Positions 18,561 to 28,000 of a DNA stretch of 64,000 nt are shown here, one piece after another. Below the pieces are notes generated by a model. That model was not told where the DNA came from. It saw only the letters and a program-made list of their open reading frames with translations, and searched no databases. Origin of the DNA: Bacteroidota bacterium (GTDB lineage: Bacteria; Bacteroidota; Bacteroidia; Bacteroidales; CAIWKO01); NCBI GenBank assembly GCA_037133915.1, contig JBAXND010000013.1, forward strand, positions 27,614 to 91,613, read 5' to 3'. A program made the translations under genes and the position numbers. The number at the start of each line of letters is the position of its first letter. Positions within the stretch are counted from its first letter, which is position 1.

Positions 18561-20786
18561 TTATTCGTGCAAGGCGTATTTCAGATAATCGAGCATGATG
18601 GGAATATCATCGGGGTCGATGCCATTGCGCAGCAGGTATTCGGTATCATCTTCAAAGGCTTTCAGGAATGATTCACGGCTGTTATCCGTTTCCCGGATGC
18701 TGTTCACATACATGTTGATGGCCTCTTCCTTACTGCCGCTGCACCATTTCAGATGGCCGATATTCATAAAATCATAGCGATTGGGTGTTTCGTTTTCGGC
18801 CAGGCGATTGTAGTAGCTTTCTGCTTCGGCGAATTTTCCATTCACAAACAGACACCAAGCAATCGGTCGGAGTACTTTGCTGTTGCCGGGCGATTGCAAT
18901 TCGACTTTATAATAATAGTTAAGGGCCGATTTGAAATCTTTCATATGCAGAAAGCAATTGGCGATACTGATTTGCAGATTTATGTTGGAAGGTTCAGCCA
19001 TTTCGGCTTCACGATAGTACTCGAGCGCTTTTTTGAAATTTCCGGTACGCGTGTAGCAGTAAGCAATTTTTTTCGTGAGCCAGGTACGTCCTGATTCGAA
19101 AAGCTCCGATTTCAGATAGAATTCCAGTGCTTTGGTGTAATCGTCATTTTTTTGGTGGCAATAGCCTGTTTTCTGAAACAGTTCTGCATCGGCTCTTCCA
19201 TCGGCGGCAAGCAAGGTAAATACTTCAAGAGCTTCATCAAAATGATTATTCTCGAAATAGAAGTTCCCGGATTTTTGCAGCATATCATCAGGATTCACCA
19301 GTTGTTTGAAGAACCATTTATTATGGAAATCAAACATATTATCAAAGAGGTCATCAAATTCGGAATGCAGCGGATGCAGTTTAAAAAAGCGGTACATATC
19401 CTGAATATACTGAGTAAAAACGCTATAATGTTTCAAAGACTTATTCAGAATTTCGTCTTCGCTGCCGACTTCATTCATGCTTTCGAGTTCTGCATTGAAC
19501 ATGGTCAGCAGCATTTCTTTTTGATTTTCGGGAAGCGCTTCAACGTTCAGACAAAATGAGTACTTGTCGGAATTGCAGATATACGTAGATGAGGCAAGTG
19601 CTTCAGTAAAAACGCTGCTGAACTTTTCATCTTCGGCTCGCAGTGCACGGGCGACTTCGGGATGGTTTCCGAAGAATGGCAAAAACCAGTTGTGAATCTC
19701 GTTGAAAAACGGGAAATGCTTCAGCATGGCAAAGGTTGTCATGAAAACATCGGTACCTTCAAGCTGGAGTCGCGAGAGCTCTTCCAGTTTACCCATCAAC
19801 TCGGGCGAATCTTCCAGAAACGATTGCCAGTCGGGATTTTTATCGGTTGCTTCCTGATCGGAAATAATGTTGTTGAGATCGAGTTTATCTTCGAGTTTAG
19901 ATTGCAGTTTGAGAATGTCAGGCATAATTTCTTCGCGCAGACGTTTTGATATTTTCTCGGTATCTCTGGCGCGTGTCAATTGCTTTGTAACCGTTAAAAA
20001 GTCTTCGGCCATCAGACTGTTGTCGCTGTATGTTTTCAATCGCGCGGCAACGGCCGGATACAATGAAAGCCGGTTATCATAGAGATACATTGAAACGATG
20101 GCGCCCAGCAAGGCGCGTTCACTCACCTGCATAATTTCCGTATCATAAATATCTAGTAAAAGCTGCAGTTTGGCTTCATCAAAACAATGCATCAGCCCCA
20201 TGGTAATACCGCTCACCACAACAGATTTATTGTACCACGGACACTCCGGTTCGTTTATCAGCGCCATAATGCTGCTGCAATCGGGACCGGTAAATTTATC
20301 TTTCAGCCAAAGGTTTCTGAAAAGTTCTTCCAACACCAGACTTTCATGCACATCAGGATCGTCGGTTGCAACAGGAATATCGCCGAGCAAATCACTTACT
20401 TCAGCATTTGACTGGTGATGGTCAAGTAATTCAGGAATCAGCTTTTGCAGACGTTCGGGGAGGCGGATTACATTTTTTTTGAAACGGTAAATCTGAATTC
20501 CCGACTGCTCCAGCAGTGTTTCCTTCACTTCGTCGGTAAGCATAAGTACTGATTTAAGCAAATGCTGATAAACGCGTGCCCTTTGCGGATCATTAATTCC
20601 ACGAACCGTGTACAGTAAAATATTTTTGTAAGTTTCATTGAATTCGGTGAGCCGGTCGCGGTATTCTCCTAAAGAGGCCTGCCGAACCAGCGTTTCAAGC
20701 AATTCGAGGGCTTCTTTCAGATTTTTAGACGTTGCCAGTGTGCAAATGCGTTTGTGTGCGGAAACTATTTCATTTCGTGTTATCAT
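18561..20786 (-). CDS. Tetratricopeptide-repeat protein
   Basis: This 741-residue, cytoplasmic-looking protein has no signal peptide. Residues about 500-700 contain at least five TPR units, for example KSGNFYFENNHFDEALEVF, KTGYCHQKNDDYTKALEFY and ANCFLHMKDFKSALNYY. The first 480 residues are helical and unfamiliar. Proteins of this size and layout are conserved in Bacteroidota but have no assigned role; TPR arrays usually bind protein partners. CAAAAATA on the plus strand at 20827-20834 reads as a TATTTTTG -7 element for this gene. Confidence 0.8.
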   Translation of the reverse strand: MITRNEIVSAHKRICTLATSKNLKEALELLETLVRQASLGEYRDRLTEFNETYKNILLYTVRGINDPQRARVYQHLLKSVLMLTDEVKETLLEQSGIQIYRFKKNVIRLPERLQKLIPELLDHHQSNAEVSDLLGDIPVATDDPDVHESLVLEELFRNLWLKDKFTGPDCSSIMALINEPECPWYNKSVVVSGITMGLMHCFDEAKLQLLLDIYDTEIMQVSERALLGAIVSMYLYDNRLSLYPAVAARLKTYSDNSLMAEDFLTVTKQLTRARDTEKISKRLREEIMPDILKLQSKLEDKLDLNNIISDQEATDKNPDWQSFLEDSPELMGKLEELSRLQLEGTDVFMTTFAMLKHFPFFNEIHNWFLPFFGNHPEVARALRAEDEKFSSVFTEALASSTYICNSDKYSFCLNVEALPENQKEMLLTMFNAELESMNEVGSEDEILNKSLKHYSVFTQYIQDMYRFFKLHPLHSEFDDLFDNMFDFHNKWFFKQLVNPDDMLQKSGNFYFENNHFDEALEVFTLLAADGRADAELFQKTGYCHQKNDDYTKALEFYLKSELFESGRTWLTKKIAYCYTRTGNFKKALEYYREAEMAEPSNINLQISIANCFLHMKDFKSALNYYYKVELQSPGNSKVLRPIAWCLFVNGKFAEAESYYNRLAENETPNRYDFMNIGHLKWCSGSKEEAINMYVNSIRETDNSRESFLKAFEDDTEYLLRNGIDPDDIPIMLDYLKYALHE

Positions 20787-20993
20787 GGCTGAATAAGAAA
20801 TTATATAACTATCGGATTTGAACTATCAAAAATAGTGCATGAAATAAAATGGCTGAGAATTTCGATTTTGAAGCACCAAATACTACTTAAATACTTGAAA
20901 TATTTGATATTTTGGGTCAAACCCTGTCAAAATGTCATTAAACAGCGATGCCATTTTGGAAAAATCCGATTTCACTAAATTAATATCGTTTAT

Positions 20994-21027
20994 TTTGCAT
21001 TTGACACTGTAATTGATGTTATATTTG
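20994..21027 (+). promoter_or_regulatory. Promoter of the hybrid histidine kinase gene
   Basis: TATATTTG (21020-21027) is a consensus -7 element. Two TTTG candidates lie at 20994-20997 (22-base spacer) and 21000-21003 (16-base spacer), either side of the usual 19-21. Confidence 0.6.
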
Positions 21028-21048
21028 TTATGAAAATCATATTCTTAG

Positions 21049-24000
21049 ATGGAGAATAAATCCGATAAAGCACCTTCTGAATCTGTAGCTGAACTCAAAC
21101 AACGCATTGCCCAACTTGAGGACACAAATAGAGAATTGACAGCTAAGCTGGCTGGTGACTTGCCGAACGATTTTCAGATTGACAACCCTATTTATAAGCG
21201 TATTGTTGACGAAAGCCTTATTGGGGTTTATATTACTGATTTACCCGGTAAGATATTATTTGCAAATAACGCTCTGGTAAAAATGCTGGGGTATGAGCAT
21301 CCTGAGGAATTGCAATCGTTGACGGCTTCCACCATGTATCATAATCCGGAGGCCCGGAAAGCCATGATTGAAACGATACAGGAAGCCGGCAGCATTAAAA
21401 ATTTTGATGTTGATTTGGTGCGGCGCGATGGCTGTATTTTAAACGCTTCTTTTTCATCATTCATTGATGGAGAGCGAATGTGGGGAATGGTTCTCGACCT
21501 GACCGCTCACAAAAAAGCCGACCATAAATTACACCTGAACGAGCTGCGCCTTGAGGCCATGCTGGAGCTCTCGCGAATCAAGGATGCACCTCTGAACAAA
21601 GTCACTGATTATGTCCTCGAAAAAGCAGTAGAAGTAACGGGCAGCACCATCGGGTATCTGGCATTTACCAATGAAGAGGAAACTTTTTTAACGATGTATT
21701 CATGGTCAAAAACGGCCATGGAAGAATGCCGCATCAGCGACAAACCTATTATTTACCCTGTAAACGCAACAGGATTGTGGGGCGAAGCTGTCAGACAGCG
21801 AAAACCGATTATCACCAATAATTACGCCGCGCCGAGTCCTTTAAAAAAGGGATATCCGGAAGGTCATGTGCCGGTGGTGAATCACATGAACATCCCGATA
21901 TTTGACGGAAATCATATCGTGATGCTTATTGGCGTCGGCAACAAACCCGGTGATTATGATGAAACGGATATCCGGCAACTGACCTTGCTCATGAATGAGC
22001 TGTGGCGGATTATGAAAATGCAGGAACAGGAAAGTTTGATGGCACAATCGGAGGTGTTGTTCAATTCTACGATTAACTCCATTACCGACTGGATTCATAT
22101 TGTTGACATGAAGCTGGAATTCCTTTACATGAATAAGGCGTTGCGCGATTTTTCAAAGAAATTGAATCTGGCTCAGGACATTGAAGGCAGAAACATCAGA
22201 GAGGTTTTCACATTTCTTTCTGATGAAGTTATGAATGGCTACAGGCAGGTTCTGGAAACCGGAAAATTGATCATTACATCGGAAACTACCAACATTGCCG
22301 GTAATGAAATTGCCACCGAAACCTATAAATGGCCTGTGCTGGATGAAGCGGGTAAGGTGATTCGAATTGTGACTATAATGCGTGATGTCACCGCAAAGAA
22401 AAAAGTTGAGCACACCTTGCGTTTAAGTGAAGAAAAATACCGTTCACTTTTCACGGAAATGATGAGCGCTTTTGCCTTGCACGAGATTGTTTTTAATTCA
22501 GACGGCGACCCGGTTGATTATATTTTTCTAGAAGTGAACCCTGCATTTGAGCAGCTCACGGGATTGAAAAGTGCCGACATCATTGGTAAAAGAGCAAAAA
22601 CAGTAATGCCAGACCTAGAACCGTTCTGGCTTGAGAATTATTCGAAAGTGGCCATTGCCGGAGAACATATTCAGTTTGAGAGTTACACGGCAAGTCTTAA
22701 AAAATATTTTGATGTCCGCGCTTATAACGCAGGCAAAAACCGCTTTGCGGTAGTATTCCATGATATTACAGAACGTAAAGTTACAGAAGAAGCCCTTAAA
22801 GAAAGTGAAGAACGTTACCGCACCGTAGTTGAAAACACAGGCGAAGGTGTGAGTATTGTGGATGATAAGGAATGTATCTTTTTTGCAAACAGCGCGGCCG
22901 AAAATATTTTCGGCGTGAAGCCCCGCGAACTCCTTGGCAAATCCTTATCGGAATATACAAATAAGGGCGCTTTTGAAGTTGTGCTTGGGCAGACAGCCAT
23001 TCGCAAAATGGGTATCAGCAGCAGCTATGAGCATGAAATAATGCGCAAGGACGGCAGTGCGCGCACCCTGATTGTAACCGCCACGCCCCGTTTTAATAAA
23101 GACAATGAATATATAGGCACATTCAGCGTTTTCCGCGATATTACAGAGCGAAAACTTTTTGAAAAAGAACTTATTGCCGCACGGGATAAAGCGGAGCAGG
23201 CCGACAAACTGAAATCGGCATTTCTGGCGAATATGAGTCATGAAATTCGTACGCCGCTTAACGGTATTTTAGGATTCACTTCTATCCTGAAAATGGATCA
23301 GACGATTACTGACAAAAACAGGTCGTATCTTGATATTATTGATGAAAGCGGAAACCAGTTACTTAAACTCATCAATGATATCATCGATATTTCAAAAATT
23401 GAAGCCGGACAATTGCAGATTGTGGACAAAGAATTTCCGCTTAATTATCTGCTTGCCGAACTTTACAATTTCTTTGAAAGCTATATTGACACGAATAAAA
23501 AAAACAAGCTGGAACTAAAGCTGCACGCCGGTTTGCCCGATACAAAAAGTTTTATTATTTCAGATGAATACCGGCTGCGTCAGGTCCTGACCAATCTGAT
23601 AGGCAATGCCATTAAATTCACCAATACCGGAACCGTAGAGTTTGGCTATAAGGTACGTGATGACCATATGCTTGAGTTTTTTGTAACAGATACAGGACTG
23701 GGAATTGCGGCCGAACAAATTGATGTTATTTTTGAACGGTTCAGACAGGGAGACGAAGGCATTGGCCGCAAATACGGAGGCACGGGATTAGGACTTGCCA
23801 TCACCCGCGAACTGGTTGAGCTGATGGGCGGCACCATATGGTTTAATTCTTCACCGAGCAAAGGATCTGCTTTTTATTTTACGATTCATCTGCAAACCAG
23901 CGGACAAGAAAAAACACTTGAAAAAGGGCCTTCCAGTACACCGGATGCATTTGACTGGACGGGAAAAACTATACTTATTGCTGAAGATGTTGACGCGAGC

Positions 24001-24321
24001 TTCCTGTTCCTGAGCATACTTTTAAAAAAGACGAACATTACAATTTTGCATGCGCGCGACGGCAAGGAAGTCATGGATATTATGCATAAGAACTCACAGG
24101 TAGACCTGCTTTTGCTCGACATTCAGCTTCCGATTTTTAATGGATATGAAGTTGCCCGGCAATTACGGAAAGTGCTTCCTGATTTGCCCATCATCGCACA
24201 AACAGCCAATGCTTTTGAAGAAGATAAGGGTAAGTGCATTGATGCCGGTTGCAATAACTACCTTGCCAAACCTATCAAGAAAGACGCCTTGCGTGCCATG
24301 ATTTCACAGTATATTCAGTGA
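21049..24321 (+). CDS. Multi-PAS hybrid sensor histidine kinase
   Basis: This 1090-residue kinase has no membrane segment, so it senses a cytoplasmic signal. Domains in order: a short coiled coil (10-40), PAS (about 47-165), GAF (about 168-325, with WGEAVRQRKPIITNNYA), PAS (335-450), PAS (458-575), PAS (581-705), HisKA with the phospho-acceptor H731 in MSHEIRTP, an HATPase (N box RQVLTNLIGNAIKF, G1 DTGLGIA, G2 GGTGLGLAI) and a C-terminal receiver with D1024 in LLLLDIQLP and K in LAKPIKK. A hybrid kinase of this type usually passes its phosphate to an Hpt protein or a separate regulator; none is encoded next to it. The PAS/GAF set suggests a small molecule, redox or oxygen signal. Confidence 0.93.
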   Translation: MENKSDKAPSESVAELKQRIAQLEDTNRELTAKLAGDLPNDFQIDNPIYKRIVDESLIGVYITDLPGKILFANNALVKMLGYEHPEELQSLTASTMYHNPEARKAMIETIQEAGSIKNFDVDLVRRDGCILNASFSSFIDGERMWGMVLDLTAHKKADHKLHLNELRLEAMLELSRIKDAPLNKVTDYVLEKAVEVTGSTIGYLAFTNEEETFLTMYSWSKTAMEECRISDKPIIYPVNATGLWGEAVRQRKPIITNNYAAPSPLKKGYPEGHVPVVNHMNIPIFDGNHIVMLIGVGNKPGDYDETDIRQLTLLMNELWRIMKMQEQESLMAQSEVLFNSTINSITDWIHIVDMKLEFLYMNKALRDFSKKLNLAQDIEGRNIREVFTFLSDEVMNGYRQVLETGKLIITSETTNIAGNEIATETYKWPVLDEAGKVIRIVTIMRDVTAKKKVEHTLRLSEEKYRSLFTEMMSAFALHEIVFNSDGDPVDYIFLEVNPAFEQLTGLKSADIIGKRAKTVMPDLEPFWLENYSKVAIAGEHIQFESYTASLKKYFDVRAYNAGKNRFAVVFHDITERKVTEEALKESEERYRTVVENTGEGVSIVDDKECIFFANSAAENIFGVKPRELLGKSLSEYTNKGAFEVVLGQTAIRKMGISSSYEHEIMRKDGSARTLIVTATPRFNKDNEYIGTFSVFRDITERKLFEKELIAARDKAEQADKLKSAFLANMSHEIRTPLNGILGFTSILKMDQTITDKNRSYLDIIDESGNQLLKLINDIIDISKIEAGQLQIVDKEFPLNYLLAELYNFFESYIDTNKKNKLELKLHAGLPDTKSFIISDEYRLRQVLTNLIGNAIKFTNTGTVEFGYKVRDDHMLEFFVTDTGLGIAAEQIDVIFERFRQGDEGIGRKYGGTGLGLAITRELVELMGGTIWFNSSPSKGSAFYFTIHLQTSGQEKTLEKGPSSTPDAFDWTGKTILIAEDVDASFLFLSILLKKTNITILHARDGKEVMDIMHKNSQVDLLLLDIQLPIFNGYEVARQLRKVLPDLPIIAQTANAFEEDKGKCIDAGCNNYLAKPIKKDALRAMISQYIQ

Positions 24322-24568
24322 ATAGTGAATAGTTGACCATCCCTGAATAGCGTTGACCGATTTTACCAAGTTTAGTTGATGATTGATAATTGAACTTATC
24401 CCGTCAGGGAAATGATATTTCTAGAAACAGAGATAACACACAAACCCGGCGGCGCAAGCAGTGAAGTTATTCGGAGAACAATTATAATTTGCGGTGCAAT
24501 GCAATGAATTTATTCTTCCGGTTTTTTTTGCTCATCAAGGGTTGCAATTACGGCGCTTGTTTTTTCTT

Positions 24569-24730
24569 TGGTACTTTTGTCTAGTCACAAAAGTACCCAA
24601 AAGGACATGGCAAAACTATGCTTCCGCCCGCTCTGCGATATTTCTGAATTCCTGACAATGCGAGTAAACTTCATTGTCGGAATTCTACGAAATATCACAT
24701 TCATGCCCGCGCCTGCCCCGCAGTTTTGCC
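24569..24730. repeat. Nested palindromic intergenic element
   Basis: A first hairpin pairs GGTACTTTTGT (24570-24580) with ACAAAAGTACC (24587-24597). A second, larger structure pairs GGCAAAACT (24609-24617) with AGTTTTGCC (24722-24730). Inside it, GATATTTC pairs with GAAATATC (24637-24644 with 24689-24696), then GAATTCC with GGAATTC, then GACAATG with CATTGTC, around the loop near 24661-24671. From memory, similar TTTGGTACTTTTG...CAAAAGTACC elements recur between genes in Bacteroidota genomes. It resembles a REP/MITE-like unit. Confidence 0.75.
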
Positions 24731-24775
24731 GGGCCAACGCTCTTTAAAAAAGTAACGTATTAAAAACTAAGAGTA

Positions 24776-24999
24776 CCTGTCCGCCTTTGGCGGAAACAGT
24801 CGTGAGTCGTGAGTCAAGAGTCAACAAAAAATCTTTGCGTCTTCGCATGAGTTTTATCTGATTTGTCAATTTTTCACCTCGCAACGGGAAAATTACTCCG
24901 ATTAGCAACATATTTTCTGCTCATGACACGAACAGAACGACTCGCTCCAACATATTTTCGACTTGTCATTGTTCACTTTTTCCGCCAAAGGCGGACAGG
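24776..24999. repeat. Pair of perfect 21-bp inverted repeats
   Basis: The 21 bases at 24776-24796 are the exact reverse complement of 24979-24999. Each contains the palindromic core CCGCCTTTGGCGG. They bracket 182 bp that include the GTCGTGA heptads. Confidence 0.9.
24799..24820 (+). repeat. Heptad tandem repeat, GTCGTGA family
   Basis: GTCGTGA, GTCGTGA and GTCAAGA, followed by GTC, form about three units between the 21-bp inverted repeats. It is the same family as 14374 and 40485. Confidence 0.85.
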
Positions 25000-25024
25000 C
25001 ATTTTCACTGTTCACTGTTCACTA

Positions 25025-28000
25025 TCATCCGGTAACCCTGACCCTTATTCCTTCGGTATGAGATGAATATTCGGGAGCGTACATGCACTGAATGCTGGTA
25101 ATACCATTAGAGAAATCGCCCTTTTGTGCAACGCGCAACGGATATTCAAACACATAAGTTCCTTTAGGAAGCCACGAAATAAAGAAGTTCGTTGCGAGGT
25201 CGCCGGTTGATTCGTAATAGCCCAATCCGCCCTGATATTTATAGCGAGAAATCACGTTGACCGGTTCAAAACCCGATGCACGCATATCCTTCATATGGAC
25301 GTATTCCATGTCGCGGTCAACGCGAATTTCGATCCGCACTTTAATTTTATCGCCCAGTTTGAGTTTGATTTGTTCGGTTATTGGTTCAATTACCGGACCG
25401 TATGCCGAAGGCCGTTCCACAAATAATTTCTTCTCGAGGTTAAGCGGAGTAGCAGAAGGGGTAATTTTATCGAGCTGCTCAAAGTACTGCCAGTACAGGG
25501 CACCCCAGCACACACCATCATCTTTCTTCGAAATCTTGATATTACCCATCAGCGGAGTGATGTCAGCGCCCCACCAGGCTGTTTTAAAATATCCGGTTCC
25601 GGCTTCCACTTTTACATCGGGCATTTTTTTCGGATCAACAATCATGTTACCAATCATAATCTCCACATCAGGTTCTTTAGCGAGCCAGTCGGTACCACGC
25701 AGAAGCAGCGCATAGCAAGCTTCGGCAGTAGCTTTGGTGGTTTTCCAGTTTTGGGTTTGCTTTTGTTTAAGCAACCATACTTTGAGTTCTTCTACGGTTT
25801 TCTGATCGTTGGCAACTTCATCAAAACACTCGATAAGCAATGCCTGAGTTTCTATCGGTGCCTGATACCAGTACCAGCCTTCATCCATATCTTTCCAGTA
25901 CATGCCCATTTCTTCAGAATAAATGGCATTTTCTTTCAGTGATTTGGTAATATCGGAAGCTGCAGCTTTATCATCAAGCCGGTTCAGCGCGAGTGCAATC
26001 ATACCCTGCAGGTAATGATTATTCTGTAACCAATATTTGTGTGCCTGACCTTTATAATAATTGAATGCTTTCTGGTTTTTATTCTCAACATTAATACTGC
26101 CAATAAAATAGGAACGTGCATACAAGTACTGAATTTGCAGAGCATACAGGTGATTCAGTTCCATTTCATCCGGATAATATTTAAGCAGATATTCATAATC
26201 TTCGCGGATGCGATCGTCGAGATAAAGCACACCACGGCGGCACATTTTCCAGACTTTTTGATTGTCCTTCACATCCCTGACGCCCAATTTATCAAGATGC
26301 CCCATACCCGTAATAATATATTGTGTGATGTACCTGTCGTCGGGCATTCCCGGAAACCATGGCCATCCGCCATTTGAGACCTGCATTTTTTCAAGTTTTG
26401 AAAGCGCCGTTTCCAGCTCATTCGACATGCGGTTCATATCGAACAATATACCCACGTTTCTCTTATTCTGCGACTCGTCTTTGGCATCGAGCACCCATGG
26501 AGTTTCCTGCAACAGCGCGGACTTCAACTCCTGATTTTTTTCCAGATTTGATAACAGCGCATCAGGGGTTGTATTTTTCCAGCTTTCGAAAACGGACTTA
26601 ATGCGCGGGTGTGAGTTTGCAATGTAAGATGCAATGGCGTTTGCATAGAACCGGCTGTAGAGCTGCTCGGCGCATTCGTAAGGATATTCAATAAGGTATG
26701 GAAGCGCCTGAACGGCATACCATGCAGGATTCGAGGTAAACTCGAATGTTAGTTTATGATTTTTCAATGTGCTGCTACCGCCCGAATTCGCGAGTTTTGA
26801 AAAAATAAATTCTTTGATTTGCTTACCGCGAACAGGAAGCGGAAATGTTTCGGTAACGAGCATACGATTGGTAACCACCGGTATGGCCATTTCTTCACCA
26901 TCGCTGTGATTTCCAGCCTTAGCCACCACTTTATAAATAACAGCTTCGAGTCCTTCGGGGATAACAATATCCCACTCAACGGCTTTACTCTGACCTCGGG
27001 GAATGTCGAACTGTACCGTTGGCTTCAGGTTGCCCATCTGCACATCGAGCGGTTTCATTGTGAGCGCATCAAACAGCATCAATTGAGCTTCACCGCAAAT
27101 AACTTCTTCAGATAAATTTGTGACTTTTGAAGCAAACGTAATTTTGTCGCCTTCGCGGAAGAAGCGCGGCGGATTGGGTACTACCATCAGGTTTTTCTGT
27201 GTGATGATTTCTTTTTCGATATAACCGGTTTGCAAATCCTTTGTATGCGCAATTCCTCTGAATTTCCAGCGCGTAAGTGCATCAGGAATTGTAAATGAAA
27301 TAATAATCTCGCCGTTGGCATCGGTTTCCAGATGCGGATAGAAAAAAGCCGTTTCGTTGAAATTTGTTCTTGTTTTCACACCTTCGCCGGCTCCGCCACC
27401 GGAACCTTCGCCGGTACGGGAATTTGTACCGGCTTCTCTGCGGTCAATATTACCGGGAGTCTCATCGGGTTTACCGCCGCTTGCACCGCCCATAGGAAGA
27501 TCTTCAAAATTTCGTTCTTTCTTCTGCCCCTCCTTTTCCTCAGCCTTGGCGGTAGCACGGGCACCACGAACCACTGTTTGCGCCACAGCGACTTCACCAT
27601 CTATTACATAATTATCAAGATCTTTGCTGTCGTCGAGGTAACCGTTGTAACTGTAGTAATCATACCGGTAGCCGTAATTTTCAAAGCCAAACCAGTTAAG
27701 CGCATCGTAATAATGGTACAATAAATAGTTGTAATCGTAATAGCAATAATTATAGGTTGACTGCGAGGTAGAAAAAGCGTGATATGCTTCCCATGAGCGA
27801 GACATATAATAATGCTTCCACAAATCAAATGGCCACGCCGAAGTTTTGAATGCATCGAGGGAAGCATCGTACATAGAGGCAAGCATTTCTGCCATTACCT
27901 TCTCCCCTTTGCTGCCGTTGATTTTCAATTTCCATTCTTCCTTCTGCCCCGGCAATAACTTGTTACGGAAAGTTTCAAATACTATATCCAATTGTTTGTT

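Larger units (their letters stand above)
24322..25024. other. 703-bp repeat-rich intergenic region
   Basis: No gene is supported here. The region holds TGAATAG-type short repeats just after the kinase stop (24318-24335), a set of nested palindromes (24569-24730), a pair of 21-bp inverted repeats (24776-24796 and 24979-24999), GTCGTGA heptads (24799-24820), and TTCACTG repeats just before 25025. It looks like an accumulation of mobile or REP-like intergenic elements. Confidence 0.8.

Noticed and set aside
24863..25066. 67-residue open frame in the repeat-rich gap
   Set aside because: It runs through the inverted repeat and into the antisense of the macroglobulin gene; the composition is not protein-like.
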